From positions 1 through 13,840 of the forward strand of contig JAAEOP010000944.1 of NCBI GenBank assembly GCA_024223125.1: DNA of 13,840 nucleotides, given 5' to 3'. The position numbers and the translations under genes are program-made. The notes beneath the pieces were generated by a model. It ran no database searches, was not told the DNA's origin, and saw only the letters and a program-made list of their open reading frames with translations. The number at the start of each line of letters is the position of its first letter. Positions within the stretch are counted from its first letter, which is position 1. This document shows, piece by piece, positions 1-7,537 of the stretch. Origin of the DNA: Chloroflexota bacterium (lineage in GTDB: Bacteria > Chloroflexota > Anaerolineae > Promineifilales > Promineifilaceae).

Positions 1-91
1 AGAGCCAAAATTAGTGAACAATATCAATCTCCAGCCCATAAACTCAACGGGTTTGTTTATCGTGAGAATTGGCTGGAAAATATGCTTGTAG

Positions 92-493
92 CCACCTCTT
101 GTCAGGGGTTTCGTTACAGACACAAAAAACGCTAGAATCAGCGTCATTCTACATATATTCAGTGTTATTCATTACCGGCAGCGGCTGCATCACCCCACTG
201 ACTACCAGGGGTTGGCCACCCAATGGATACCTGAAATTGAAGAAGATGATCTGATATTTGTTCAGCTTCACTGGGCGACATCCCCCATTTTTTATTATCT
301 GGATGCGGGAAAATACAATGTCGTTGCCAGGGATTATGATAAAGTTGCGGCTAACAATCCCGGAACACGAATATGGATGTTGTCATTTGAAGGATTATCT
401 CCGCCAGAAACCGTGTCAGAAACAGTATCAAATTACTCGCATACCAAAACATTGTATGCCTTGCGAATTCGAGCCGACTTGTATTCTCCTTGA
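92..493 (+). pseudogene. C-terminal remnant of a membrane glycosyltransferase (GT39/ArnT-like)
   Basis: The plus frame is open from 92 to a stop at 491-493, and the earliest ATG is at 212. The encoded segment contains acidic EIEEDDLIFVQ, then PIFYYLDAG and RIWMLSFEG, and ends RADLYSP. This resembles the soluble tail of multi-spanning GT39-type glycosyltransferases, which transfer sugars from polyprenyl-phosphate donors outside the membrane. No transmembrane portion precedes it: the same frame has a stop at 89-91. Another frame is open over 1-135 but gives a peptide I do not recognise. The body of the enzyme is therefore missing or frameshifted. It converges on the GtrB-like gene at 514, whose product could have supplied the lipid-linked sugar to the intact ancestor. 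The family call rests on pattern resemblance and is tentative; a small unrelated hypothetical protein starting at 212 is the alternative. Confidence 0.42.
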
Positions 494-513
494 CATTCTA
501 TATTGAAGTGGTG

Positions 514-1452
514 TTATACCTCATCATCAAAGCCCCACATCTGGTCAATCAAGTAGAGCGGCCGTCCCTTCACCTCATCATAAATTCGGCCTAGATATTC
601 CCCAATAATACCCAAACAAATGAGCTGCACCCCGCCCAGAAACAGAACAGCCACCAATGTTGTCGCCTGCCCTAATAAGGGAGTAGATGGCCCAAATAAA
701 CGCAACACCACCACTAACACAATCGCCAGCGCTGTAACCGCAGCAATAAAAAAACCGAGATAGGTAGCTAACTGCAAAGGCAAATATGAAAAACTGGTAA
801 TTGCATCCACCGCAAACGGCAGCATTTGTTTTACACTGCTAAATTTTGATTCTCCGGCAAAACGGCCAGCCCGTTCATATTCTACCCCTGTTTGCTTATA
901 ACCTACCCAGGGAACCATCCCCCGGATAAAGCGGTTTCGTTCCGGCATTCGTTTGAGGGCATTCACTACCCGACGGTCCATCAAACGAAAATCACCTGTA
1001 TCCAGCGGAATATCAATGCGCGTAATACGCCGGATGAACCGGTAAAACATTTTTGCCGTTAACAACTTAAAGGCCGTTTCCCCTTCCCGGCTGGTACGTA
1101 TGCCATAGACAACATCAAACCCTTCACGCCATTTGGCAATCATCTTTGGATACACTTCTGGCGGGTCTTGTAAATCGGCATCCGTCAAGATAACGGCGTC
1201 ACCCTGGACAAAATCTAACCCGGCCGTCACCGCAATCTGAAATCCAAAATTACGTGAAAAACTAACCCCCCTCACACGAGGGTCTTTGTCATGCAGTTCG
1301 GCAATAATGACCGCAGAACGATCATGGCTGCCATCGTTGACAAGGACCAACTCCCAAGGATCGTCCAATTCATCTAACACCTGGGCCACCCGGCGGTGCA
1401 GTTCAGGCAGTACGGCTTCTTCATTATAAACAGGGGCTAAAATGGAAATCAT
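514..1452 (-). CDS. Polyprenyl-phosphate glycosyltransferase, GT2 family (GtrB/ArnC/DPM1-like)
   Basis: Predicted to transfer a sugar from a nucleotide-sugar to undecaprenyl (polyprenyl) phosphate at the cytoplasmic face, making the lipid-linked donor used by GT-C glycosyltransferases. The 312-residue length is normal for the family. Visible landmarks are the N-terminal PVYNEE, VNDGS at 38-42, the metal/nucleotide-binding DADLQDPP at 91-98, GIRTSREGE at 117-125, and ESKFS at 201-205. Two C-terminal transmembrane segments lie at about 228-252 and 263-285, as in GtrB. The ATG at 1450-1452 fits because residue 2 already begins the conserved [11 protein letters not shown] strand. No Shine-Dalgarno sequence is evident; a GAGATTGG-type repeat block begins within a few bases upstream. 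The sugar specificity (glucose, mannose or aminoarabinose) cannot be read from the sequence. The family assignment is secure. Confidence 0.93.
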   Translation of the reverse strand: MISILAPVYNEEAVLPELHRRVAQVLDELDDPWELVLVNDGSHDRSAVIIAELHDKDPRVRGVSFSRNFGFQIAVTAGLDFVQGDAVILTDADLQDPPEVYPKMIAKWREGFDVVYGIRTSREGETAFKLLTAKMFYRFIRRITRIDIPLDTGDFRLMDRRVVNALKRMPERNRFIRGMVPWVGYKQTGVEYERAGRFAGESKFSSVKQMLPFAVDAITSFSYLPLQLATYLGFFIAAVTALAIVLVVVLRLFGPSTPLLGQATTLVAVLFLGGVQLICLGIIGEYLGRIYDEVKGRPLYLIDQMWGFDDEV

Positions 1453-1457
1453 AAAAC

Positions 1458-1530
1458 TGGGGAGATTGGGGATTGGGAGATTGGATGTTTACGCTCAATC
1501 TCTAATCTTTAATCTCAATACTTCTCCTGG
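1458..1530. repeat. GAGATTGG-type word repeat with imperfect inverted arms, 5' of the GT2 gene
   Basis: On the plus strand GAGATTG, GGGATTG and GGAGATTG follow one another from 1462. After a short spacer come the complementary-type words TCAATCTC, TAATCTTT and AATCTCAA (about 1495-1520). The two halves can pair imperfectly. The block is immediately upstream of the minus-strand GT2 start at 1452, so it would lie in that gene's leader. The same words recur at 3518-3570 upstream of the S8 protease. Confidence 0.75.
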
Positions 1531-1613
1531 TTAGTATGGTTTTTCAACGGCCGTAATTGTGGCTAATTTTCCGCGGCTTGTCCAGTCAAGCATAAATTGA
1601 CCGTTGACAATTC

Positions 1614-2375
1614 TTATATTTTGATAGTGGCTATTAGACCAACATGATCAGAAGGGAATAGGATGTCCTCTTCGGGGTCGGGTTGGTTGCAGAAGATGGC
1701 GGCTTGTGTGGCCTGGCGTATGGTCTTGGACACAAAAATATAATCCAGGCAAGCTGTCCAATCATCTGGTACGGAAACCAAAGCTGTGGGATAGGTGGCA
1801 ATTGGTTCACGGCCGACAACCAGTTCATACAGTGAGCGATAATATTGCTTCATATATTGAATCGCCAAACCAGAAGGCGTCTCATTAAAATCACCGGCCA
1901 CAATTTGGCCAGGCACAGCACGGGCTTCATGCAGCCAGCCAGTCAAAGCCATTGCTTGTTCTTCGCGGGTTTCCCGGTTGTGCCGCCCATCATGAAGTTG
2001 GACGGCCACAAAATCTACTGTCTGGCGGGTAGGCAATTCAATATTGGCCCGCAAAGCAACCTGCCCGCCCATACCCAACCCAATGGCATCATGGTACACA
2101 ATGGGCAAGTTGCTGAGAACTGCCACGCCAAAAGTGTAATTGCGGAATGATTGGTTTCGTTTTTGGACGAGGGTATACGATCGTTTTCCCTCTGGCAGCC
2201 GGGCATTAATCTGGTTACGTAGCCAGCGTCCCTGGCCAATTGAGAGGTTCACTTCTTGAAAGCTGACCAGGTCTGGCGCAGCGTCTACCAACTGTGCCAC
2301 TAATAAATGTCGCCGCTGTCGCCAACGGTCAAAACGGTTTCGCACATTGATTGTGGCAACAGTGAGATGGGTCAT
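1614..2375 (-). CDS. Endonuclease/exonuclease/phosphatase (EEP) family hydrolase
   Basis: A 253-residue protein with the full metal-dependent phosphodiesterase/phosphatase signature of the DNase I/exonuclease III fold. It shows Asn10 in ATINVRN, Glu41 in SFQEV, His128 in AVQLHDG, Asp162 and Asn164 in AGDFNETP, Asp211 in CLDYIFVS, and the closing Ser-Asp243-His244 pair in PSDHVGL. There is no signal peptide, so it probably acts in the cytoplasm. The fold covers DNA nucleases, sphingomyelinases and inositol-polyphosphate phosphatases, and nothing here fixes the substrate; the GDFNETP and SDHVGL forms are common in uncharacterised bacterial members. The start lies 6 bases after the stop of the TPR gene on the same strand, so the two are probably co-transcribed and translationally coupled. 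Confidence 0.88.
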   Translation of the reverse strand: MTHLTVATINVRNRFDRWRQRRHLLVAQLVDAAPDLVSFQEVNLSIGQGRWLRNQINARLPEGKRSYTLVQKRNQSFRNYTFGVAVLSNLPIVYHDAIGLGMGGQVALRANIELPTRQTVDFVAVQLHDGRHNRETREEQAMALTGWLHEARAVPGQIVAGDFNETPSGLAIQYMKQYYRSLYELVVGREPIATYPTALVSVPDDWTACLDYIFVSKTIRQATQAAIFCNQPDPEEDILFPSDHVGLIATIKI

Positions 2376-2381
2376 ACTTCG

Positions 2382-3233
2382 TTAAGCAACCTGGTCTAAT
2401 ATCGCTTTCACTGGAGGAGCTTTCAAGAATTTTTGGCGTAAGGCATTGTCATCAATAGGATATACAATCTGGTCAATGACATCTTGAGCAATACGATAAT
2501 GTGTGGTTGCCAGAGCAGGATTAGGCGCGATTTCTGCCAAAGCTGCATGAAGCTGCCATAACAGATTTTGCTGCCCCGTTTCATGCGCCAGAAAGAGCGC
2601 CTGCTGCCATATTTGCTCGGCGATCACAACATTATCTCGTATTTGGGCGCACAGACCCAAGACATACATGGCCTGCGCCTGAAAGTCACCAGCCTGGTTC
2701 CGCTCGGCAGATTGCAACAGCCGGTTGGCAATCGTTTCCGCTTCATCATTCTGCCCATGAACCTGTTCAGCCAAAGCCAAAGAATAAAGTGCCTGATGGG
2801 TGAGATGTGGCTCGCCTATTGCTTCGCTCATCTGTAAGGATTGGCGTAAATGGACAATACCAGCTTCCATTTCGCCTAAATGTGTCAGGTCTACTCCCAA
2901 ATTGCGTCGCGTATCCACTTCCATACTGATTATTTGAATTGTTTCAGCTATGCTCATTGTCTCGTTATGATACACAAACGCCTGCTCCATGTCATATAAA
3001 AGTTGGTATGCTTCACCCAGGTTACTTAAAGCGACGGCCGTTTCCATCAACCCTGTTTGACGCGCCAAAGGCAACGCTTTTTCATAAGCGACAATTCTTT
3101 TATCTACTTTGCCCAGCCGCAAATAGACTATCCCAAACGCATTCAAAACGCGGGACACTTCTTCTTCAGTAATTTGTTGGAATATTGACAAGGATTTGTG
3201 CAAACTGGAAAGCGCCGCTGCAAAAGCCCACAA
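2382..3233 (-). CDS. Tetratricopeptide-repeat (TPR) protein, main part of a frameshifted gene
   Basis: This 283-residue frame is almost entirely amphipathic helical repeats of about 34-40 residues. Recognisable TPR units include the ones around NAFGIVYLRLGKVD, ALSNLGEAYQLLYD, TRRNLGVDLTHLGE and QALYSLALAEQVHGQ. TPR arrays are protein-binding scaffolds, and no catalytic motif is present. The first possible start is a weak TTG at 3231-3233, but the helix pattern clearly continues upstream in another frame (3234-3391). Adding one base to the A4 run at 3222-3225 (T4 in the coding strand) joins the frames as LAALRRCGLFAAALSSLHK, a normal TPR helix pair, and gives about 336 residues. The real gene is thus probably 2382-3391 with a one-base loss or an assembly error. 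The EEP gene follows 6 bases downstream. No specific function can be assigned. Confidence 0.82.
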   Translation of the reverse strand: MWAFAAALSSLHKSLSIFQQITEEEVSRVLNAFGIVYLRLGKVDKRIVAYEKALPLARQTGLMETAVALSNLGEAYQLLYDMEQAFVYHNETMSIAETIQIISMEVDTRRNLGVDLTHLGEMEAGIVHLRQSLQMSEAIGEPHLTHQALYSLALAEQVHGQNDEAETIANRLLQSAERNQAGDFQAQAMYVLGLCAQIRDNVVIAEQIWQQALFLAHETGQQNLLWQLHAALAEIAPNPALATTHYRIAQDVIDQIVYPIDDNALRQKFLKAPPVKAILDQVA

Positions 3234-3391
3234 CGTCGTAGCGCCGCCAGACGCAATTCCAAGCTCTTTGCTGTCGCTCCGGAGGCGTCAATGGCGTTTA
3301 ACACGGCTGTATACAACGCCAGCGCCTTTATATAATCACTTTGTCTTTGTGCTTCTACTGCCTGGTTGAACAACTCTATTTGCTTTAGCAT
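3143..3391 (-). pseudogene. N-terminal part of the frameshifted TPR gene
   Basis: From an ATG at 3389-3391 the minus strand encodes MLKQIELFNQAVEAQRQ, then helical repeat sequence up to LELRLAALRR. It then runs out of frame into a Cys- and Pro-rich tail ending at 3143 that does not look like protein under selection. The helical part matches the opening of TPR proteins in which ELRLAALR is followed by an EAL-type helix, and that second helix is found in the frame of 2382-3233. The longer reading back to 3544 crosses the divergent promoter and leader hairpin of the protease gene, so the start at 3391 is preferred. A GAGGGAAA stretch upstream could be a weak ribosome-binding site. Confidence 0.72.
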
Positions 3392-3467
3392 AGGTCTTTT
3401 TGTTTCCCTCGTCAGTTTACCACACGCTATTTGTATGGACACAAGAATAGTCGGCTGCCAACCAAAA

Positions 3468-3496
3468 TTAACAGAACTATTACAGTTGAGTATAAT
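3468..3496 (+). promoter_or_regulatory. Predicted sigma-70-type promoter of the S8 protease
   Basis: TTAACA at 3468-3473 (5 of 6 bases of the -35 consensus) is followed, after exactly 17 bases, by a perfect TATAAT at 3491-3496. Transcription would start near 3503 and give a leader of about 86 bases that contains the 16-bp hairpin at 3518-3570. It also lies just upstream of the divergent TPR gene start at 3391. Confidence 0.7.
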
Positions 3497-3517
3497 GTTT
3501 GCTGGTTTGTTATTGGG

Positions 3518-3570
3518 GAGATTGGAGATTAAGAAATTGATCAATCACCAATCTCTTAATCTCCAATCTC
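3518..3570 (+). repeat. Perfect 16-bp inverted repeat in the protease leader
   Basis: GAGATTGGAGATTAAG at 3518-3533 is exactly complementary to CTTAATCTCCAATCTC at 3555-3570. The 21-base loop contains the palindrome ATTGATCAAT (3536-3545) and a further CCAATCT. In RNA this would form a long, mostly A-U/G-U-poor hairpin ending 18 bases before the ATG at 3589, overlapping where a ribosome-binding site should be. No T-run follows, so it is not a typical terminator. The words are those of the block at 1458-1530. Confidence 0.85.
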
Positions 3571-3588
3571 ACAAAACACAAAAATTTC

Positions 3589-5154
3589 ATGCGTAAACTA
3601 CTACTCTTATCATTTCTATTTTTATTGGCAACGGCCGTACTCACCCATCTGGCCCTGGCTCAACCCACCCCACCCAACTGGCAAGACAAAGTTGACCCCT
3701 GGGTACTGGAAAGGGTCAGTCCACCGGCATTCACGGCCGTTAACCAACCTCCTCAAACCGAATTCCTGGTCACACTAACGTCCCAAGCTGATCTCAGCGG
3801 GGCGGCCGCTATTGCTGATAAAGAGGCCAAAGGGGCGTATGTGTATGAGCGTTTAACGGCCGTTGCCCGCCAGACCCACCCCCCCGTTTTACAGGCGTTA
3901 CATACAGCCGGCGCCGCTTACCGTTCCTTTTGGGTGACAAATATGATTTGGGTACGAGGTGATTTTGACGCAGTACAAAAGATGGCTCAGCGTCCCGATG
4001 TGGCTTATCTCCACGCCAATCCGACCGTTGCTTTACGCCTGCCTACGCTCCCACTAATGGTTCCCCACACGGCCGTCGCCACCACACCCTGGAACATCAA
4101 CCAGGTGAACGCACCGGCCGTGTGGACTATGGGCATCACGGGGCAAAGGGTGGTCATCGGCGGCCAAGATACGGGGTATGATTGGAACCATGAAGCATTG
4201 ATCAATCAATATCGGGGCTGGGATGGGGTCACGGCCGATCATAATTATAATTGGCACTACAGCCTGCCCACCAACAATACCGTCTGTGCTGTTAATCTGA
4301 ACGAACCGTGTGACGATTATTTCTCCAGCCACGGTACGCACACAATGGGCACAATGGTTGGTAATGATCTTGACCCGCTTGCGCCTGGCTGGCCTATTTC
4401 CGCTACCCATCCGGTGGGTATGGCGCCGGGCGCGCAATGGATTGGCTGCCGCAACATGAACCAGGGAGTGGGCACACCTGCCTCTTACGCTGAATGTTAT
4501 GAATGGTTTATCGCCCCTTACCCGCTGGGCGGCAACCCGATGAGCGACGGCGACCCCAGCAAAGCGCCGCACGTTGTCAACAATTCTTGGGGCTGCCCCA
4601 TCAACGAAGGCTGCACCCAACCGACCGTTTTAGAAACAGTGGTGAATAATGTGCGCGCCGCCGGTATCGTCACCGTTCATTCGGCCGGGAACAGTGGGCC
4701 GGGCTGTAATAGTGTCAATGAACCAGCGACCATTTACGACGCCTCGTTTTCGGTGGGGGCTACCAGTTTGGATGACAGTATTGCCGGTTTTAGCAGCCGG
4801 GGACCGTCATCGTTTGACGGCCGTCTCAAACCAGACATCTCTGCCCCCGGCCTTGCCATACGTTCAACTAAACGGGATGATGACTATACTGTTCTTTCGG
4901 GTACAAGTATGGCGGCGCCCCATGTAGCCGGGTTGGTGGCTTTGTTGATTTCGGCCGACCCCACTCTGGCCGGAAATGTAGATTTGATTGAGCTGATTAT
5001 TCAGAATTCGGCCGTGCCCCAAACCACTACAGAGGGCTGCGGTGGCGATTCAGTGACAGATGTGCCGAATCATACGTTTGGTTACGGCCGTGTAGACGCC
5101 CTAAGCGCCATCCTCGATGAAAAAAGTTATCTGCCTCTTGCCCTACGCAACTAA
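3589..5154 (+). CDS. Secreted subtilisin-like serine protease (S8 family)
   Basis: A 521-residue endopeptidase. Residues 1-24 form a signal peptide (Arg-Lys, a long Leu-rich core, then ALA-Q). Residues about 57-150 resemble an inhibitor-I9-type propeptide that is removed on maturation. The catalytic triad is complete: Asp194 in GGQDTGYD, His248 in SSHGTHTMG, and Ser440 in SGTSMAAPHVAG. Oxyanion Asn368 lies in HSAGNSGPG. Several Cys residues (for example around WIGCRN, SWGCPINEGC and TTEGCGG) suggest disulfides in the extracellular protein. It ends KSYLPLALRN, a short hydrophobic-basic tail of the kind I associate with exported Chloroflexota proteins, possibly a sorting or anchoring tag. There is no clear Shine-Dalgarno sequence; the ATG directly precedes the signal peptide. 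Transcription probably starts at the promoter at 3468-3496. Confidence 0.95.
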   Translation: MRKLLLLSFLFLLATAVLTHLALAQPTPPNWQDKVDPWVLERVSPPAFTAVNQPPQTEFLVTLTSQADLSGAAAIADKEAKGAYVYERLTAVARQTHPPVLQALHTAGAAYRSFWVTNMIWVRGDFDAVQKMAQRPDVAYLHANPTVALRLPTLPLMVPHTAVATTPWNINQVNAPAVWTMGITGQRVVIGGQDTGYDWNHEALINQYRGWDGVTADHNYNWHYSLPTNNTVCAVNLNEPCDDYFSSHGTHTMGTMVGNDLDPLAPGWPISATHPVGMAPGAQWIGCRNMNQGVGTPASYAECYEWFIAPYPLGGNPMSDGDPSKAPHVVNNSWGCPINEGCTQPTVLETVVNNVRAAGIVTVHSAGNSGPGCNSVNEPATIYDASFSVGATSLDDSIAGFSSRGPSSFDGRLKPDISAPGLAIRSTKRDDDYTVLSGTSMAAPHVAGLVALLISADPTLAGNVDLIELIIQNSAVPQTTTEGCGGDSVTDVPNHTFGYGRVDALSAILDEKSYLPLALRN

Positions 5155-5188
5155 CATTTTCTGAAAACTGTAAACACGATACAATCTG

Positions 5189-5243
5189 GATAGTGGCTGG
5201 TGGCTAATTTACAAGCCACTATCCACCAGCCACCAACCACTAT
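5189..5243 (+). repeat. GTGGCTGG-type repeats forming two alternative hairpins
   Basis: GATAGTGGCT (5189-5198) is a perfect complement of AGCCACTATC (5214-5223). The overlapping AGTGGCTGGTGG (5192-5203) can instead pair with CCACCAGCCACC (5224-5235), 11 of 12 positions. The two pairings are mutually exclusive and end just before the strong ribosome-binding site at 5248-5254. That geometry could be regulatory, or just a property of the repeat family. Confidence 0.7.
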
Positions 5244-5247
5244 TGTT

Positions 5248-5254
5248 AAAGGAG
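5248..5254 (+). promoter_or_regulatory. Ribosome-binding site that fixes the start at 5263
   Basis: AAAGGAG is followed by 8 bases and ATG at 5263-5265. An upstream in-frame ATG at 5200 would translate through the repeat hairpins and has no such site, so 5263 is the preferred start. Confidence 0.85.
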
Positions 5255-5262
5255 AGGAAACA

Positions 5263-6159
5263 ATGAAACGAGCTATCAGCGTAAGTTTAGGTAGTTCTGA
5301 ACGGGACAAAGCTGTTGAAGTTGAACTGTTGGGGCAAGTGGTTAGCATTGAACGACGGGGGACGGATGGTGATATTGAACGAGCCACCGCCCTTTTTACA
5401 GAGTTGGATGGTCAGGTAGATTGCCTGGGTGTGGGTGGCATTGATTTGTGGGTGGATATGGTTACGCGACGCTACAACATCACGGCCGCTCATAAGCTCA
5501 TCAAAAATGTCAGCCAAACACCGGTGGTAGATGGCAGCGGTCTGAAAAACACCCTGGAACGACAGGTAGTCCAGGCCATGATTGATGAATTGGGACCAGC
5601 GTATGGTTCCGGCAAAGTGCTTATCACTGTTGGCGCAGACCGGTACGGCATGACATTGGGTTTCGCTGACCACAATTATGAAGCCACGTATGGCGATTTG
5701 ATGTTTTCGGTAGGCATCCCCATCGCCATTCACAGCCTGAAAATGCTTAACTTTCTAGGCCGTTTGTTAGGCCCCATTATTACCAAACTACCCATCAGCA
5801 TGTTGTACCCTACAGGAGAAAAACAGGATGAGATCATCCCCAAATACATTAAATGGTATGAATGGGCAGATGTGATCGCTGGAGATTGCCATTACATTAA
5901 ACGACATATGCCCGACAATTTACAGGGCAAGATCATTGTCACCAACACGACCATCCCTAAAGATATGACGATGTTCAAGGAGCGGGGCGTTACGTATGTG
6001 GTCACAACAACGCCGGTGCTGGACGGCCGTTCCTTTGGCACAAATATGATGGAAGCGGCGCTGACGGCCGTGTCTGGCAAAAACCGCCCCCTGACCCATG
6101 CTGAATTGAATGAACTGATTGCTGAACTAGAGTTAAAGCCCACGATTCACACATTATAA
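5263..6159 (+). CDS. Quinate/shikimate-dehydrogenase-like conserved protein
   Basis: A 298-residue protein starting MKRAISVSLGSSERDK. The pattern of conserved blocks (GVGGIDLW at about 71-78, PVVDGSGLKNTLER, LYPTGEKQDEI, YEWADVIAGD, IVTNTT, LDGRSFGTNMMEA) matches a bacterial family often labelled quinate 5-dehydrogenase in Chloroflexota and Deinococcota annotations. That label rests on similarity. I see no classical GxGxxG Rossmann loop of shikimate dehydrogenase, so a true NAD(P)-dependent oxidoreductase activity is uncertain. There is no signal peptide; a hydrophobic stretch at about 160-190 (LMFSVGIPIAIHS to LLGPIITKLP) might be buried or membrane-associated. It is the first gene of a tight plus-strand series with a nucleotidyltransferase, a PAP2 phosphatase and a deoxynucleoside kinase. 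The start is set by the AAAGGAG site. Confidence 0.85.
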   Translation: MKRAISVSLGSSERDKAVEVELLGQVVSIERRGTDGDIERATALFTELDGQVDCLGVGGIDLWVDMVTRRYNITAAHKLIKNVSQTPVVDGSGLKNTLERQVVQAMIDELGPAYGSGKVLITVGADRYGMTLGFADHNYEATYGDLMFSVGIPIAIHSLKMLNFLGRLLGPIITKLPISMLYPTGEKQDEIIPKYIKWYEWADVIAGDCHYIKRHMPDNLQGKIIVTNTTIPKDMTMFKERGVTYVVTTTPVLDGRSFGTNMMEAALTAVSGKNRPLTHAELNELIAELELKPTIHTL

Positions 6160-6160
6160 A

Positions 6161-6229
6161 GTAGGCAAGTTTGCAAGTTGCAAGTAGGCAAGTCACCTTG
6201 TCACCCCATCATCTTGTCACCTTGTCATA
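6161..6229 (+). repeat. GTAGGCAAGT / TCACCTTGTCA word repeats
   Basis: The 85-base gap between the two genes is nearly all short direct repeats. GTAGGCAAGT occurs at 6161-6170 and 6184-6193, TTGCAAGTTGCAAGT at 6171-6185, and GTCACCTTGTCA at 6192-6203 and 6216-6227. The CAAG- words and the CTTG- words can pair imperfectly with each other. The block ends a few bases before the GGGAGG ribosome-binding site (6234-6239) of the next gene. The 15-base core reappears inverted at 10717-10731. Confidence 0.8.
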
Positions 6230-6244
6230 GAAAGGGAGGAAAAC

Positions 6245-7027
6245 ATGGACTGCGTTATCATTGCCGGGGGGCTGCCCGGCCCAGAAGACCCTATTTATGC
6301 CTATACTCAAGGCAAACCTAAAGCATTGTTAGATATAAACGGCCGTACCATGCTAGAACGTGTGGTAGATGCCGTACAATCGGCCAGCCAGGTTGAAGAT
6401 GTGGTTATCGTCGGTCTGGGCGAGGATATGGACATGAGCTTCAAACGCCCCGTCACCCATCTGCCCGACCACGGCAGCCTGATAAAAAATGGCACGGCCG
6501 GTTTGCGCTGGCTCATGGAGAATAAACCGGGTACAAGCCACGCCTTGGGCGTAAGCGGCGATGTGCCCTTGATTACCGGTGAGATGATTGACGACATGAT
6601 CAAAATGTGTCAACCTCTTGACCGCACTGTTTACTACAACTTCATTACCGAGCCTACCATGGAAGCTCGTTTCCCTGGCTCCAAACGCACCTACGTTAAA
6701 TTGAAAGGGCTAAATATTGCCGGTGGCGACATTGTCATTGCTGGGGCAGCTATTTTGGCTGAAGATGATCTATTAGAAACCTTGTCTAATGCCCGTAAAC
6801 ATGCCTGGAAGATCGCCCGTGTGGTAGGGTTGCGCGTGCTGTTAAAACTTTTGTTTCGTCGGCTCAGCGTTCAAGATATTGAAGAAACGGCCGAACGACT
6901 TATCAACCAACCCGTGAAAATTATCCTCAATCCATATGCGGAAATGGGGATGGATGCCGATAAACCGAATCAGGTAGATTTAGTACGGGCTGAATTTGTC
7001 AAAATGGAAGGCCAGACTGGCACATGA
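6245..7027 (+). CDS. MobA-like nucleotidyltransferase (NTP_transf_3 family)
   Basis: A 260-residue protein with the sugar/alcohol-phosphate nucleotidyltransferase fold. The N-terminal nucleotide-binding loop reads VIIAGGLPG (residues 4-12), with the lysine motif KPKALLDING at 24-33 and the metal-binding acidic turn SGDVPLI at 104-110. Enzymes of this group join an NTP to a phosphorylated acceptor (molybdopterin, sugar, inositol, choline or glycerol-type phosphates). The acceptor cannot be read here. A hydrophobic basic helix near 192-210 (VVGLRVLLKLLFRRL) could sit at the membrane, which would suit a lipid-precursor role. GGGAGG lies 5 bases upstream of the ATG. The stop overlaps the start of the PAP2 phosphatase gene by four bases (ATGA), so the two are translationally coupled. 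The pair suggests head-group activation and dephosphorylation in envelope lipid chemistry, as an inference. Confidence 0.88.
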   Translation: MDCVIIAGGLPGPEDPIYAYTQGKPKALLDINGRTMLERVVDAVQSASQVEDVVIVGLGEDMDMSFKRPVTHLPDHGSLIKNGTAGLRWLMENKPGTSHALGVSGDVPLITGEMIDDMIKMCQPLDRTVYYNFITEPTMEARFPGSKRTYVKLKGLNIAGGDIVIAGAAILAEDDLLETLSNARKHAWKIARVVGLRVLLKLLFRRLSVQDIEETAERLINQPVKIILNPYAEMGMDADKPNQVDLVRAEFVKMEGQTGT

Positions 7028-7527
7028 GTCGGGATGAGTTGTTTGCCCTGGATGTGGATTGGACACATCGGTTTGTTGCTTACACCAACGGTCATGCCGC
7101 ACACAAAATCGCCTGGCTTCTCTCCCGCACCGGGGATAGCTGGTTGTGGGGTAGTCTGGCTGTTTTGCTGATCTGGCAAGTCGGCCGTCTGGGGTGGGTA
7201 CTGCTCATCACAATTTTTGCGGCGGCCGGTATTGTGGCTTTGTTGAAAGGGGTGTTTAAGCGGGCGCGACCGGTGACACACGGCCGTGAAATTGCCCAAG
7301 ACAAATACTCCTTCCCCTCCGGCCATGCCGCTCGTGTAGGGGCTGTGGCTGTCTTTGCCATTTTTCTACGGCCGCAGTGGGCGCTGCTCATCATCATGTG
7401 GGCTGTGTTGGTTAGCTTCTCCCGCGTTGCCCGTTCCCGTCATTATCTGGCCGACGTATTTATCGGCCTAATATTAGGAATATTGATCGGTATCTCGATC
7501 CAAATGATTAATTTACAAATTGGATAA
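7024..7527 (+). CDS. PAP2-family membrane phosphatase (BcrC/PgpB-like)
   Basis: A 167-residue integral membrane protein with all three PAP2 signature motifs: Lys75-x6-Arg82-Pro83 (KGVFKRARP), Pro98-Ser-Gly-His101 (FPSGH), and Ser133-Arg134-x5-His140-x3-Asp144 (SRVARSRHYLAD). Hydrophobic segments at about 41-56, 58-74, 103-115, 119-133 and 143-162 fit the usual bundle with the active site at the outer face. Relatives dephosphorylate undecaprenyl diphosphate, phosphatidylglycerol phosphate or phosphatidate. The short length resembles the BcrC class, but the substrate is unresolved. The ATG overlaps the stop of the nucleotidyltransferase gene, and the deoxynucleoside kinase gene starts 10 bases after the stop, placing it mid-operon. 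Confidence 0.93.
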   Translation: MSRDELFALDVDWTHRFVAYTNGHAAHKIAWLLSRTGDSWLWGSLAVLLIWQVGRLGWVLLITIFAAAGIVALLKGVFKRARPVTHGREIAQDKYSFPSGHAARVGAVAVFAIFLRPQWALLIIMWAVLVSFSRVARSRHYLADVFIGLILGILIGISIQMINLQIG

Positions 7528-7537
7528 AACACACAAT

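Noticed and set aside
1..135. An open plus-strand frame of 44 residues running in from the left edge.
   Set aside because: It might be the end of an upstream gene, but it has no recognisable motif and overlaps the glycosyltransferase-like frame.
4054..4620. A 188-residue minus-strand open frame inside the protease gene.
   Set aside because: It lies antisense to the catalytic core of a clear S8 protease, has no recognisable motif, and its composition is what complementing that gene would give.
6161..6229. The repeat block as a small CRISPR array.
   Set aside because: The words are 10-15 bases, irregularly spaced, with no constant-length unique spacers and no cas genes.
7520..7537. TTG at 7520 as the start of the dNK-MazG gene.
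   Set aside because: It overlaps the PAP2 gene, adds six unconserved residues, and ATG 7538 directly precedes the conserved P-loop strand.
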